Positions 1 to 11,532 of a stretch of 64,000 nucleotides of DNA are shown here, piece after piece. The position numbers were made by a program, and so were the translations under genes. Under the pieces are notes generated by a model. That model searched no databases. It worked only from the letters and a program-made list of their open reading frames with translations, and was not told the DNA's origin. Position 1 is the first letter of the stretch. Every line of letters begins with the position of its first letter. The stretch covers positions 323,501-387,500 of the forward strand of contig NZ_JAKZHW010000002.1 of assembly GCF_022568775.1 (NCBI RefSeq), read 5' to 3'. This DNA comes from Sphingomonas telluris. Lineage in GTDB: Bacteria > Pseudomonadota > Alphaproteobacteria > Sphingomonadales > Sphingomonadaceae.

Positions 1-864
1 CCGCGCTACATCCCAATCCCGGTCTATTATCCGTCCCCGCGCATGGCGGTCGCTTCCCTCCCGCCACGCCAGTCCGTGCCCGCGGAGCAGCAAGCGCCGC
101 CCGAATTCTACGCGCCCATCCCCAAGCTCGAAGAATGGCAGTCGGCGTCGAACGAGCCGCTGGAGATGCCGAGCTGGCGCGGCCCCGTCAGCAAGCCGGC
201 GCAGGCGCAGGTCCCCGTTCCCTCTTTCATCCCACGCAAGATCCTCGATCGGCTGCAGCTCGACGCCTGGGCCATGTATCGCGGCACACCGGGAACCGGC
301 TCGCTCGCCAGCGGCGGCACGCTCGGTGGGAGCCAGGTCGGCGGGCGGCTGACCTATGCGATCAATCCCGCGCTCGCCGCCTCGCTACGCTGGAGCTCGC
401 CGATCGGCAGCGTTCGCGGCGGCGAGGCCGCGGCCGGCATCCGGTGGAAGCCGATCGCCTCGATCCCAATCGCCATCACTGCGGAGCGGCGCCAGGCGGT
501 GGGCCGGTACAGCACGGGCCGGTCCGACTTCGCTTTGTTCGCGGAAGGCGGCCTTTACGAACGTCCGATCGGCTGGAACCTGATGCTCGACGGCTATGCG
601 CAGGCGGGTGTCGTCGGCCTGCAGACCCGAGATCTCTTCGCAGACGGCGGCTTCGCGGTTTCGCGCCCGGTATGGGGCCGTTTTTCCGCGGGGCTAGGCG
701 CCTGGGGAGGATATCAGCCCGGGCTCTACCGGATCGACGCCGGTCCTCGCGTGTCGATGCGCGTTCGGCAGAACGTCAGCGTGCACCTCGACTGGCGGCA
801 GCGGCTGGCTGGGACCGCAGAGCCCGCATCCGGACCCGCCTTGACCGTGGGAGCCAATTTCTAG
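1..864 (+). CDS. Outer-membrane beta-barrel protein, 5' end outside the window
   Basis: The frame is already open at base 1 and the first ATG is only at 43, so the true start probably lies upstream; 287 residues are visible. The first ~75 residues are rich in Pro, Gln and Ala and look like a linker. From about residue 85 the protein alternates hydrophobic and polar residues with Gly-rich turns, and it ends in Phe (GANF), the usual C-terminal signature of barrels inserted by the BAM machinery. A surface-barrel role is inferred. It could be the C-terminal barrel domain of a larger outer-membrane protein. I do not recognise a specific family. Confidence 0.6.
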   Translation, partial: PRYIPIPVYYPSPRMAVASLPPRQSVPAEQQAPPEFYAPIPKLEEWQSASNEPLEMPSWRGPVSKPAQAQVPVPSFIPRKILDRLQLDAWAMYRGTPGTGSLASGGTLGGSQVGGRLTYAINPALAASLRWSSPIGSVRGGEAAAGIRWKPIASIPIAITAERRQAVGRYSTGRSDFALFAEGGLYERPIGWNLMLDGYAQAGVVGLQTRDLFADGGFAVSRPVWGRFSAGLGAWGGYQPGLYRIDAGPRVSMRVRQNVSVHLDWRQRLAGTAEPASGPALTVGANF

Positions 865-926
865 GCGCATAACGACCGTACGGCTTGGCCAGCGGACGAC
901 TTTGCCGCTAGTCCTTCTGTCCGCCG

Positions 927-1835
927 ATGAACATCTACCTCCCCATCGCCGGCCAGTCCGTGAATGCGCTGCTCATCATCGCGCTCGGCGGCCTCGTCGG
1001 TGTCCTGTCGGGGATGTTCGGCGTCGGCGGCGGCTTCCTTACGACGCCGCTGCTGATCTTCTACGGGATTCCGCCGACGGTGGCCGTTGCTTCGGCGACG
1101 ACGCAGATCACGGGAGCGAGCGTGACCGGCGTGATGGCGCATGCGAAGCGCGGCGGCGTCGACCTGCAGATGGGCGGAGTGATGGTCGTCGGCGGCATGA
1201 TCGGTTCGCTCGTCGGCGCGGCCATCTTCCGCGCCTTGCTGGCCAGCGGTCAGATCGACGTCGTCATCGGCTCTCTATACGTCCTGCTGCTCGGCTACAT
1301 TGGCAGCCTGATGCTCAAGGACGCGGTCACCGCCTTGGGCTACGTGAAGGCCAAGAAGCCTGCAGCGAGGCCGCGGCATAACCGCTGGGTCGCCTCGCTT
1401 CCGCTGCGTTGGCGCTTCTACGCCTCCGGCCTCTACATCTCGCCGCTTGCGCCGCTTGCGCTCGGCTTCGTCGCCGGCATTCTGACGATGCTGCTGGGTA
1501 TCGGCGGCGGCTTCATCCTCGTTCCCGCGATGATCTACATCCTCGGCATGCCCGCTCGCGTCGTTGTCGGGACGTCGCTGGCGATCATCCTCGTCATCAG
1601 CGCTGGTACGACGATGGTCCACGCGCTGACGACCCGGTCGGTCGACATCGTGCTCGCCTTTCTGCTGCTGATCGGAGGCGTGGTCGGCGCCCAGTACGGC
1701 GCTGTGCTCGCCACGCGGCTGAAGCCCGATTACCTCCGTTTCGCGCTGGCCATCGTGATCCTGCTCGTCGGCCTGCGAATGGCGCTGGGCCTCGCCTGGC
1801 GGCCGGACGAAATCTTCACGGTCGAATATCTGTGA
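927..1835 (+). CDS. TauE/SafE (TSUP) family sulfite/sulfonate exporter-like permease
   Basis: A 302-residue inner-membrane protein with two homologous halves of about four helices each, joined by a basic cytoplasmic loop near residues 145-165. Each half carries a glycine-rich TSUP-type signature, GMFGVGGGF near residue 30 and LLGIGGGF near residue 190. The family moves sulfite, sulfoacetate or related organosulfur anions out of the cell; the substrate cannot be told from sequence. Its stop overlaps the next gene's start by four bases (GTGA), so the pair is translationally coupled. That next gene is the TIGR02186 protein that often accompanies TSUP permeases in alphaproteobacteria. Confidence 0.9.
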   Translation: MNIYLPIAGQSVNALLIIALGGLVGVLSGMFGVGGGFLTTPLLIFYGIPPTVAVASATTQITGASVTGVMAHAKRGGVDLQMGGVMVVGGMIGSLVGAAIFRALLASGQIDVVIGSLYVLLLGYIGSLMLKDAVTALGYVKAKKPAARPRHNRWVASLPLRWRFYASGLYISPLAPLALGFVAGILTMLLGIGGGFILVPAMIYILGMPARVVVGTSLAIILVISAGTTMVHALTTRSVDIVLAFLLLIGGVVGAQYGAVLATRLKPDYLRFALAIVILLVGLRMALGLAWRPDEIFTVEYL

Positions 1836-2596
1836 GGCTGCTCCGGGCCTCGGTGTTGGGGCTTCTCTCCCTAGCGTTGATGGCTCAGGCAAAGCCGGTC
1901 CTCGTCCCCGACGTCTCGGCGCGGCGTATCGACATCCAGTACAGCTTCCGAGGCGCGCAGCTGCTGCTCTTCGGCGCGATCCTTTACCCGCGCGGCCGCG
2001 TACCCGCGCACGATCCCGACATCGCCGTCGTCCTGCGCGGCCCCGTCCAGCCGATCCTCGTCCGCGAGAAGCAGAAGATCGCCGGCATCTGGATGAACGC
2101 GGATTCCTCGCGCTTCCGTTCGGCGCCGGCCTTCTACGGCGTGGCCTCGTCGAAGCCGATCAAGGACCTGCTCGATGAGCGCACGGCCGGCATCTACGAG
2201 ATTGGCCTTCACAACCTGCAGCTATCACCAGGCTCCGGCGCACTCCCCGATAAGGCGAGGCGGTTCGAGGCCGGCCTCATCGACCTGCGCAGGCGCCGCG
2301 GCGTCTATTCCGAAGACCCTCATGGGGTGGAGATCACCGAGGGCGTGCTCTACCGCGCTCGCATCGTCATCCCCAGCAAAGTGCCGGTCGGCACTTACAC
2401 GGCGGAAACCTTCCTCGTTCAGGACGGCCGCGTGCTCGCAGTCGCGACGAAGGACATCTACATCGGTAAGAGCGGCTTCGAGCGCTGGGTCTCGCTCGTG
2501 GCGCGCCGTCACGAGGGGCTGTACGGCCTTGCCGCCGTGTTCATGTCCGTTTTCCTGGGCTGGGCCGCCGCGATGATCTTCAGGCGCCGCTTCTAG
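1832..2596 (+). CDS. TIGR02186 family membrane-anchored protein (Alph_Pro_TM)
   Basis: I place the start at a GTG overlapping the stop of the TauE gene. It begins an N-terminal signal peptide (basic RLLR, then a Leu/Ala core ending near AQA) and gives 254 residues. The open frame continues upstream inside the TauE gene, but that part is a shadow. The body looks extracytoplasmic. One helix near the C-terminus (around LAAVFMSVFLGWAAAMIF) is followed by basic FRRRF, a tail anchor with the C-terminus in the cytoplasm. The family has no assigned biochemistry. Its coupling to a TSUP permease suggests an accessory role in sulfur-anion export (inference). Confidence 0.8.
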   Translation: MRLLRASVLGLLSLALMAQAKPVLVPDVSARRIDIQYSFRGAQLLLFGAILYPRGRVPAHDPDIAVVLRGPVQPILVREKQKIAGIWMNADSSRFRSAPAFYGVASSKPIKDLLDERTAGIYEIGLHNLQLSPGSGALPDKARRFEAGLIDLRRRRGVYSEDPHGVEITEGVLYRARIVIPSKVPVGTYTAETFLVQDGRVLAVATKDIYIGKSGFERWVSLVARRHEGLYGLAAVFMSVFLGWAAAMIFRRRF

Positions 2597-2672
2597 TCTC
2601 TTAAGCCAAATCTTAACTGGCATCGCTTAATGGCTTTGCTCGACACCGGGTTAACGTAGTCGAGGCGAAGTG

Positions 2673-4358
2673 ATGGACGAACAGTCGAACCTGCAGAGTT
2701 TCGTAAGGGAAATCAGCAGCTTCAGCGATGAAGCGGGAGCGCCCACGCCGCAGGCGGCGCCTGCGGCCAAGCTGGAGCCCATCGGTTCAGTCGTCGAAAT
2801 CGCTGGCTCCGGCTCGCAAATCCGCATGGATGGCGCCGCTCTCGCAGCGATCCACGACCATTCCGATCCGTCCGTCGCCATGTCCGGCCAGGTCGGCAGC
2901 CAAGTGAAAATGGCCGTCGGCAAGAGCTGGCTCATCGCCAACGTCCGCACCATGAAGAGCGGCGAGAACGGCGAAGTCCTCGCTGCGATCGACTTCCTGG
3001 GCGAAGGCTCGCGGGACGCCAACGGCGGCATGTCCAGCTTCCGTCGCGGTGTGACCCGCTACCCGATCCCGGGCGACAAGGTCATTCCGGTCACCACGCA
3101 GGATCTGCGCTCGGTGTTCGCAGCCAGCGACGAGCCGCACATCGAGATCGGGACCGTCTATCCGACCGACGACATCCGCGGCGCGCTCTACGTCGACCCG
3201 ATGCTGTCCAAGCACTTCGCGGTCCTGGGATCGACCGGTACCGGTAAGTCGACCTCGGTCTCGCTGATCCTTCACCGCATCTCGGAGCTCAGCCCCGAGG
3301 GTCACATCGTGATGATCGACCCGCACGGCGAATATTCCGCCGCGTTTAAGGACTGCGGAGAGCTCTTCAACGTCGACAATCTTCAGCTGCCGTACTGGCT
3401 CATGAACTTCGAGGAGCATTGCGAAGTGCTCCTGACGACCGATGGCGCCGAGCGTCAGCGCGATGCCGACATCCTCGCGAAGTGCCTTCTCGCTGCGCGC
3501 ACCAAGGGAAAGATGGCCGAGCAGTTCGGCAAGGTCACGGTGGATTCGCCGATCCCGTATCTGCTGACCGACCTCAACGGGATCATCGTCCACGAGATGG
3601 GCAAGCTCGACCGCGCCGGCGACACGACGCCTTATGCCCGCCTCAAGAACAAGCTCGACGAGCTCAAGGCCGATCCCCGCTACACCTTCATGTTCTCGGG
3701 AATGATGGTCACGGACTCGATGGGCTCTTTCGTGTCCAAGCTGTTTCGCCTCCCTGCCAACGGCCGTCCGATCTCAATCGTGGACGTGTCGGGTGTTCCG
3801 TCGGACATCACATCGGTCGTCGTCTCGGTGCTTGCACGAATGGTGTTCGACTTTGCGATCTGGTCGCGCACCGAACCGCAGCGCCCGATCCTGCTCGTCT
3901 GCGAAGAGGCGCACCGCTACGTTCCGAAGGACGAGAACGCCGCCGGCCAGGCCGTTCGCCGCATTCTTGAGCGTATCGCCAAGGAAGGCCGTAAGTACGG
4001 CGTCTCGCTGGGTCTGATCACGCAGCGTCCGTCCGACTTGGCCGAAGGCGTGCTTTCGCAATGCGGCACGATCATCTCGATGCGTCTGAACAACGAGCGA
4101 GACCAGGCCTGCGTCCGTGCAGCCATGCCCGAAGGCGCCCGCGGCTTCCTCGACGCGATCCCGGCTCTCCGCAACCGCGAGTGCATCGCCTGCGGTGAAG
4201 GTGTCGCCATTCCGATCCGCGTGCGCTTCGACGACCTCGAGCCCGAAAAGCGGCCGGCCTCGGCCGATCCGAGCTTCGCCGCCTTGTGGCGCGAAACCGG
4301 CGGCGAAGAGGGAATCATCCAGCGCACCATCAAGCGCTGGCGCGGCCACGGCCGCTAA
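2673..4358 (+). CDS. HerA-like DUF87 ATP-binding protein (helicase/translocase)
   Basis: A 561-residue FtsK/HerA-type ATPase. The N-terminal ~150 residues look like a HAS-barrel. The ATPase domain follows with Walker A GSTGTGKST, the DUF87 motif DPHGEY, Walker B LLVCEEAH and a distal ITQRPSDL sensor-like motif. HerA proteins are hexameric DNA translocases that usually work with a NurA nuclease in end resection; no nurA is visible nearby, so the partner is unknown. GTG at 2670 and ATG at 2673 are both possible; ATG is preferred because it sits seven bases from GAGG. The upstream gap of about 75 bases suggests its own transcription start. Confidence 0.85.
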   Translation: MDEQSNLQSFVREISSFSDEAGAPTPQAAPAAKLEPIGSVVEIAGSGSQIRMDGAALAAIHDHSDPSVAMSGQVGSQVKMAVGKSWLIANVRTMKSGENGEVLAAIDFLGEGSRDANGGMSSFRRGVTRYPIPGDKVIPVTTQDLRSVFAASDEPHIEIGTVYPTDDIRGALYVDPMLSKHFAVLGSTGTGKSTSVSLILHRISELSPEGHIVMIDPHGEYSAAFKDCGELFNVDNLQLPYWLMNFEEHCEVLLTTDGAERQRDADILAKCLLAARTKGKMAEQFGKVTVDSPIPYLLTDLNGIIVHEMGKLDRAGDTTPYARLKNKLDELKADPRYTFMFSGMMVTDSMGSFVSKLFRLPANGRPISIVDVSGVPSDITSVVVSVLARMVFDFAIWSRTEPQRPILLVCEEAHRYVPKDENAAGQAVRRILERIAKEGRKYGVSLGLITQRPSDLAEGVLSQCGTIISMRLNNERDQACVRAAMPEGARGFLDAIPALRNRECIACGEGVAIPIRVRFDDLEPEKRPASADPSFAALWRETGGEEGIIQRTIKRWRGHGR

Positions 4359-4467
4359 ACCCGCATCCGCGTCCACTCGCTAAGCTCCTGAAAACAGCAG
4401 TTCCATCGCGCGCTCGACGAGCGCCGCTGGAATCTGCATTGTGCGCCGCACGCGGCAGGAGCGTCGA

Positions 4468-5244
4468 ATGCTTTACGAGACTCCCTCTCTCGTCATCATC
4501 GGGCTCTTGCTCCTTGCGACCATTGCGGTCGTCGAGGCTGGAATCCTGGTTGGCAGGAAGTACGGCCGCAACACCTGGAACAATGCGCAAGACATCCACA
4601 CGGCGCTGACGGCGGCAGTGCTGGCGCTGATGGCCCTGATGCTCGCGTTCACCTTCAGTCTGTCCGTTACGCGCTTCGATCTGCGCAAGAACCTGATCGT
4701 CAGCGAGGCCACGGCGATCCAGTCGGTGCGGAACGGCATGGATTATCTCGCTCCCCAGCCGAAGGCTCAGGCCCTCGCGCTGCTCGGCAGCTACCTGGAG
4801 CAGCGCATTGCGTTTCTCGAGGTCGGCAATGATCCTCCCCGTGAGCGCGAGGCCATCGCCAAGTCGCGTTCGCTGCACACCGAGATGTGGAAAATTGCCA
4901 CGGATAGCGCAAATTACGAAGCGCCCGATGCCGAAGTCCGCTCGGTGCAATTTTCGGAGCTGACCGAAGCGCTCCTCAAGCTCAACGAAGTTTCACGCCA
5001 GCGCGAGGCGGCGCGTGAGCGAAGGGTTCCCCAGGCGGCCCTCTTGATGCTTTTCGCCCTTTCACTCGGTTCGGGAGCGGTACTGGCGTACATTTCCGGT
5101 GCGTCCGCCCACCCTGACCGCCTCCCGACCTACGTGGTTCTCTGTCTGGTGTGCCTGGTCATATACCTGATCATCGATTTCGATCGGCCTCGCCGCGGAT
5201 TGATGCGTCTGGATTCGGGTCCGCTGAGAGAGCTGGTCACCTGA
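4468..5244 (+). CDS. Bestrophin-like (DUF4239) integral membrane protein
   Basis: A 258-residue protein with two hydrophobic helices in the first ~75 residues (one around VIIGLLLLATIAVVEAGIL, one around ALTAAVLALMALMLAFTF), a soluble helical segment of ~110 residues, then two more helices before a short basic tail. This 2+2 layout and the FSLSVTRFDLRKNL region fit the DUF4239 bestrophin-like family, whose members may be ion channels but are mostly untested. ATG at 4468 follows AGGAG at a good distance; an in-frame GTG at 4441 would add nine basic residues without a ribosome site. No clear operon partner. Confidence 0.7.
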   Translation: MLYETPSLVIIGLLLLATIAVVEAGILVGRKYGRNTWNNAQDIHTALTAAVLALMALMLAFTFSLSVTRFDLRKNLIVSEATAIQSVRNGMDYLAPQPKAQALALLGSYLEQRIAFLEVGNDPPREREAIAKSRSLHTEMWKIATDSANYEAPDAEVRSVQFSELTEALLKLNEVSRQREAARERRVPQAALLMLFALSLGSGAVLAYISGASAHPDRLPTYVVLCLVCLVIYLIIDFDRPRRGLMRLDSGPLRELVT

Positions 5245-5317
5245 CCGGACAGCTCGCGTCAATTTCCTGATAGGATGTGACGCAAGTTAACCCTTTCTAA
5301 GAATTGCCGGGCGCAAA

Positions 5318-5347
5318 ACCCTCTCCGGGGAATTCAAGGCAGAGGGT
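5318..5347 (+). promoter_or_regulatory. Hairpin covering the ribosome-binding site of the PAS gene
   Basis: ACCCTCT at 5318-5324 is an exact inverted repeat of AGAGGGT at 5341-5347, with a 16-base loop. The right arm contains the Shine-Dalgarno sequence GAGGG, and the ATG follows at 5351. In the mRNA the ribosome site would be paired, so folding could limit translation. A thermometer-like or protein-released switch is possible, but this is inference from seven base pairs. Confidence 0.4.
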
Positions 5348-5350
5348 CGA

Positions 5351-6793
5351 ATGGGAGCTTCCGTCTCCGGTTTGCAGGCAGCTAGTGATTCATCGGCTGA
5401 GACGTTGCTCAGCGGATTCAACGACATTGCGGCACCCGAGCGGCGCCGGCATGCGACCGTTTTCAATTATTGGCTGTCCATCCGCCGCGACCGGCAGTTC
5501 CCGCCGATCCGCGATCTGGACCCGCTGGAGATTTCAGACGCCGGCCCATGCAGCGTTCTGCTCGAGCTGATTGGCGGCGGCGAAGATGCCGACATCCGCC
5601 ACCAGGGTCAGGCCATCAAGGACGGGCCGAAGGTGGAGCGGATCAGCGAGGCGGCCTGCCCCTCGCTCCTGTCCTGCATCGCCGAGCGGCTCCCCGAAGT
5701 ATCCCGGTCCAAGCAGGCGCTCGCTTTCGCCGACGAATTCGAGGGCTCTGCCGGCCTGACACGCTGCTGGGTCACGCTCCTGCCGTTCAGCTCGACCGGA
5801 ACCTATGTCGATTACGTCTATGGTTTCGTTAGCCTGGGCGCCGGTGCGGCCGAGGGCGAGGCAGAGGCCGAGCCCAAGGTTGCCGCCGAGGCTGAGGCCG
5901 CGCCTGAGGCTGAGGCGGCGCCGGAGGCTGAAGTTCAGCCCGAGGGGCCGGAGGCTTACGAGCTAGAAGACGTCGTCGAGGCCGAGGCGGCGATCGAAAA
6001 CGAATTCGTTGAGACCGATCACGCGGACCTTCCGGAGGTGCCGCTCGGCCGCCTCGACGAGGACGAGCCCGAAGCCGAGCTCGAGGCACCCGTCGAGGAA
6101 GTTGAAGCTAAACTCCCTGAGCAGGCCCCATCGGTCTTCGATGAAGCGGAGGATGAGCCCACTCCGGAAGTGGAGCTCGAAGCCATCCTCGAGGACGAGG
6201 TGGCTGAGGCCGCTCCCGAGCCTGAACATGTTTTCGAAGAAGCGGTTGCGGAAGCGCCCGAAGAGAAGCGTCACGGCTTCTCGGCGAAGCTGCTCGGCAG
6301 CCTCGCCACGGTCGGCGGTTTCTACGGCAAGGTCGTCGAGGTCGGCGCGAACGAGCCGGCCGCGCCGGAACAGCAATTCGAAGAGAATCTGGAAGAACCC
6401 AATCAATCGGTGGAGGGACCCTTGCAGACCAAACTTGCAGACGTCCGTGCGAAGGCCGACGAGGCGCGCATGGCAAAGTTGCGGAGCAATGCCGCACTCT
6501 ATGAAGGCCTGAGCGCTGCTTACGACTTCGCGCTCGACGCGGAGGACAAGCCCGAGGAATATCTGAAGCTGGTCGAAGAGCAGGGGCTGAAGATCCAGCT
6601 CCGCTCGCCGATGCAGCCGGTCGTGAAGCTCGCTTTTGGCGGCCTTTGCGACGATGCGACCATTGCGCAGCTCGAGGCAGTGCTCGCTTGGGCGCTGAAG
6701 CAGGATCTGCCGCGCGGTACGCTCGCCGAGCATATCGAATCGCAGGGCGGCCTCGGCCAGATCCTCAACGGATCGACCCGCGCAGCCGCCTGA
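5351..6793 (+). CDS. PAS-like domain protein with long acidic Glu/Ala-rich linker
   Basis: 480 residues in three parts. Residues ~35-155 (FNYWLSIRRDRQFPPIRDLDP onward) match the layout of small alphaproteobacterial PAS_5-type domains. Residues ~160-320 are strongly acidic and low in complexity, with repeated EAEAAPEAE-like units, and are probably disordered. The C-terminal ~120 residues are helical and look globular. There is no output domain such as a kinase, cyclase or HTH, so it may be a scaffold or adaptor. The ribosome site lies in a hairpin and a strong terminator follows, so it is a single-gene unit. Function unknown. Confidence 0.6.
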   Translation: MGASVSGLQAASDSSAETLLSGFNDIAAPERRRHATVFNYWLSIRRDRQFPPIRDLDPLEISDAGPCSVLLELIGGGEDADIRHQGQAIKDGPKVERISEAACPSLLSCIAERLPEVSRSKQALAFADEFEGSAGLTRCWVTLLPFSSTGTYVDYVYGFVSLGAGAAEGEAEAEPKVAAEAEAAPEAEAAPEAEVQPEGPEAYELEDVVEAEAAIENEFVETDHADLPEVPLGRLDEDEPEAELEAPVEEVEAKLPEQAPSVFDEAEDEPTPEVELEAILEDEVAEAAPEPEHVFEEAVAEAPEEKRHGFSAKLLGSLATVGGFYGKVVEVGANEPAAPEQQFEENLEEPNQSVEGPLQTKLADVRAKADEARMAKLRSNAALYEGLSAAYDFALDAEDKPEEYLKLVEEQGLKIQLRSPMQPVVKLAFGGLCDDATIAQLEAVLAWALKQDLPRGTLAEHIESQGGLGQILNGSTRAAA

Positions 6794-6818
6794 ACGATCG
6801 TATTTCCGGTGGAATGAG

Positions 6819-6849
6819 AAAGGGTCGGCCTCGCGCCGGCCCTTTTCTT
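6819..6849 (+). terminator. Rho-independent terminator after the PAS gene
   Basis: An 11-base-pair stem (AAAGGGTCGGC at 6819-6829 with GCCGGCCCTTT at 6835-6845, one T-G wobble) closes a five-base loop and runs into TTTTCTT. It ends transcription of the PAS gene. It overlaps the stop codon of the convergent PilZ gene and may act weakly in that direction too. Confidence 0.8.
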
Positions 6850-7351
6850 ATTGGGGCTTTTTCGCCTGGGCCGCTTCCGCCTCGCCCAGCCGCAGGCCTT
6901 CGACGACCGCTTCGACGGCGCATTTGCGCGAAAGCTCGGCGAGGGCCTCGGCCTCTTCGTCGCTCTTCTTGCCGGCGAGACGGTGCGTACGGGCCGCAAT
7001 GTCGCGCAGCTCCTTCACCGCCTTTTCCGACAGGACCTTCTGATCCTGAAGCAGCCGCTCCAGCACTGCCTCGGCGAGCGGAGTCGCAAATTCCAGACCC
7101 GCGAACTCCGACGCGCGCCAGACGACGCGGCAATATTGGGTCTCGATGCCGGCGATGCTCAGCCACAGCCAGGTGTCCGCCGAAGCGCCCGAAGTCGCCT
7201 CGATCCGGCAGCCGTGAGTGGAAATATCGATGACGCGGACGCTTGCACGGCTGCGGCCTTGCTCGCGGACGGTCGCGCTCAGACGCAATGCTGCCCGGTT
7301 CGCGCGTCTACGATCGGGCTGGTCCTCAATTTTCAAGACGGATGCGCTCAT
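6848..7351 (-). CDS. PilZ domain protein (probable c-di-GMP binding)
   Basis: 167 residues. The N-terminal half holds the PilZ features: basic DRRRANR near residue 13 in place of the RxxxR motif, then VIDISTHGCRIE matching the D/NxSxxG strand. These residues contact cyclic di-GMP in the family. The C-terminal ~60 residues form a charged helical region without a known fold. It probably links c-di-GMP level to surface behaviour, but the effector is unknown. It lies 57 bases downstream of the M23 peptidase gene on the same strand and may be cotranscribed with it. Confidence 0.8.
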   Translation of the reverse strand: MSASVLKIEDQPDRRRANRAALRLSATVREQGRSRASVRVIDISTHGCRIEATSGASADTWLWLSIAGIETQYCRVVWRASEFAGLEFATPLAEAVLERLLQDQKVLSEKAVKELRDIAARTHRLAGKKSDEEAEALAELSRKCAVEAVVEGLRLGEAEAAQAKKPQ

Positions 7352-7408
7352 TTGCGTCCTCCGCCCTCTTCATTGCGCAAGGGAGTGAACAAATGGTTGT
7401 TTCGAAGC

Positions 7409-8626
7409 CTACAATGCGGCGGACGGAGCGGGGCCGCGCGGCGTCATTGGAATCGACAGCAGGTCCTTCAACCGCGCCTTGAACGCTGCCAGTTGGGGCG
7501 CTTCGACCGTCGGCCTGCTCACGAGACGTGCGGTTAGCGGATTTACCGGCTGGCCGTTGATACGGACCTCGAAGTGCAGGTGCGGGCCCGTGGCGAGCCC
7601 GCTTGAGCCGACATAGCCGATCACCTGGCCCTGGCGGACCTGGAGGCCCGGAGAAGCGGCAATCGAACTCATGTGCGAATAAGTGGTCACGATTCCGGTC
7701 GAATGGACGATGCGAACCTGTCGCCCGTAACCCCCGGCATAGCCGGCCGCGACGACCTGCCCGTCCGCTGCAGCCACGATTGGCGCTCCGGTAGGCGCGC
7801 CAAAGTCGATACCGGCGTGGAGCCGGCCGAAATGCAGGATCGGATGAAAGCGCCAACCGAAGCCGGAGGTGATGCGGCCCGCAACCGGCGCCATCAGCCC
7901 GGCCGAGACTTGCGGCGCAGCGCTGCCGTCGAACCAGCTCGACTGGCCCTTATTGTTCCATTTCAGCAGCTTCACGTCGTCGTACTGCGCGCGATCGATG
8001 CCGGCGTAGATCAGCTGGTCCGGCTTTCCGTCGGCGCCCTTGGCAATGGCGAAGTCGAAGCGGTCGAAGGGCGCGACCTCGCCCACGTCCATGTGCGTCG
8101 CGATGGCCTTGAGATATTCCGTGGCGATCGTCGGCGAAGCGCCGGCCGCGCGAAGCGACCAGTAGAGGCCCTCGGTGACGTCGCCGCTGATACGCTGGAT
8201 CGTCCCGCGCGAGCCCATCTGAACGCCCGCGACTTTCGGCATGGCCGGTGCTTCGGCCTCCTGCGGAAGCTGCCCGGCGGCAAGCTCGCTGAGCGGGACC
8301 GTCTTGATGATCTCCGGTGCCCTGGACTTTGCGGGAACGAGGCTGGCCGGATTAAAGCTGGGCGAAAGAAAGATGGCCGTGCAGCACAGGCCCGCGAGCG
8401 TCGCGGCGCCGCGGAACCAGCGCGGGCCGATGTCTTCGGCGTGCAGATCGACCAGAAGATCGATACGCTTGGGCTCGCGGCGTCCGAATTCGCGGGGCGC
8501 TTCGACCGGGCTGCGCGGAAAGGCGACGACCTCGCCACCCTCGCGGTCTTCCAGCCAGTCCTTGCGCGCCTGAAGCAAATTCCGCCCTTTCAGGGCCGTG
8601 ATGCGCAGAACACGGTTAACGACCAT
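7409..8626 (-). CDS. M23 family metallopeptidase (LytM-type murein hydrolase)
   Basis: 405 residues. An N-terminal basic stretch precedes a single membrane helix near residues 75-95 (AATLAGLCCTAIFLSPSF), so the enzyme is anchored with its bulk in the periplasm. The C-terminal LytM domain has the zinc motifs HAGIDFG (H-x3-D) and HLHFEVR (H-x-H). The fold cuts peptide cross-links in peptidoglycan. A regulatory region of ~150 residues separates the helix from the catalytic domain, as in other cell-division or shape-related M23 proteins. It is divergent from the Suv3-like helicase gene with 58 bases between starts. Confidence 0.88.
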   Translation of the reverse strand: MVVNRVLRITALKGRNLLQARKDWLEDREGGEVVAFPRSPVEAPREFGRREPKRIDLLVDLHAEDIGPRWFRGAATLAGLCCTAIFLSPSFNPASLVPAKSRAPEIIKTVPLSELAAGQLPQEAEAPAMPKVAGVQMGSRGTIQRISGDVTEGLYWSLRAAGASPTIATEYLKAIATHMDVGEVAPFDRFDFAIAKGADGKPDQLIYAGIDRAQYDDVKLLKWNNKGQSSWFDGSAAPQVSAGLMAPVAGRITSGFGWRFHPILHFGRLHAGIDFGAPTGAPIVAAADGQVVAAGYAGGYGRQVRIVHSTGIVTTYSHMSSIAASPGLQVRQGQVIGYVGSSGLATGPHLHFEVRINGQPVNPLTARLVSRPTVEAPQLAAFKARLKDLLSIPMTPRGPAPSAAL

Positions 8627-8684
8627 TTAAAAATCCGCCGTTCGTCGCAGGAACCTTGCGTTCCCTCCGCGCGCTGCCACATTC

Positions 8685-11216
<2,532 letters not shown>

Positions 11217-11218
11217 CC

Positions 11219-11482
11219 TTGCGGATCGATCGCTACCTCTTCTTCATCCGGCTTCTGAAAAGCCGCACGCTCGCCCAGAGCGTCATCGATGAAGGCCATG
11301 TCCGCATCGACGGCAAGCGCGTCGAGAAGACGAGCGACCAGGTCCAGGTTGGAAGCGTCATCGCCATGCCGCTGAGAGGCGAAGTGCGGGTGCTGCGCGT
11401 TCTCGCTCTGCCGGAGCGCCGCGGTCCCGCCAGCGAGGCGCGCCTCTGCTACGAGGAACTGGTCGCTAACTCCGGCGATTGA
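11219..11482 (+). CDS. S4 domain RNA-binding protein (HslR-like)
   Basis: 87 residues beginning [20 protein letters not shown], a typical S4 fold start (two helices and a beta hairpin with conserved Arg and Lys) that binds structured RNA such as rRNA. It resembles heat-shock protein Hsp15/HslR, which recycles stalled large subunits, but is shorter. The start is a TTG two bases after the helicase stop; no ATG is available in the first 40 codons, so TTG is accepted. Tight spacing implies an operon with the helicase, and both partners are RNA-related. Confidence 0.8.
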   Translation: MRIDRYLFFIRLLKSRTLAQSVIDEGHVRIDGKRVEKTSDQVQVGSVIAMPLRGEVRVLRVLALPERRGPASEARLCYEELVANSGD

Positions 11483-11532
11483 CGAGGCTCGCGCTCGCTC
11501 TTAGCGAACGGGGTCAAAGGGAGCTCTCGCAC

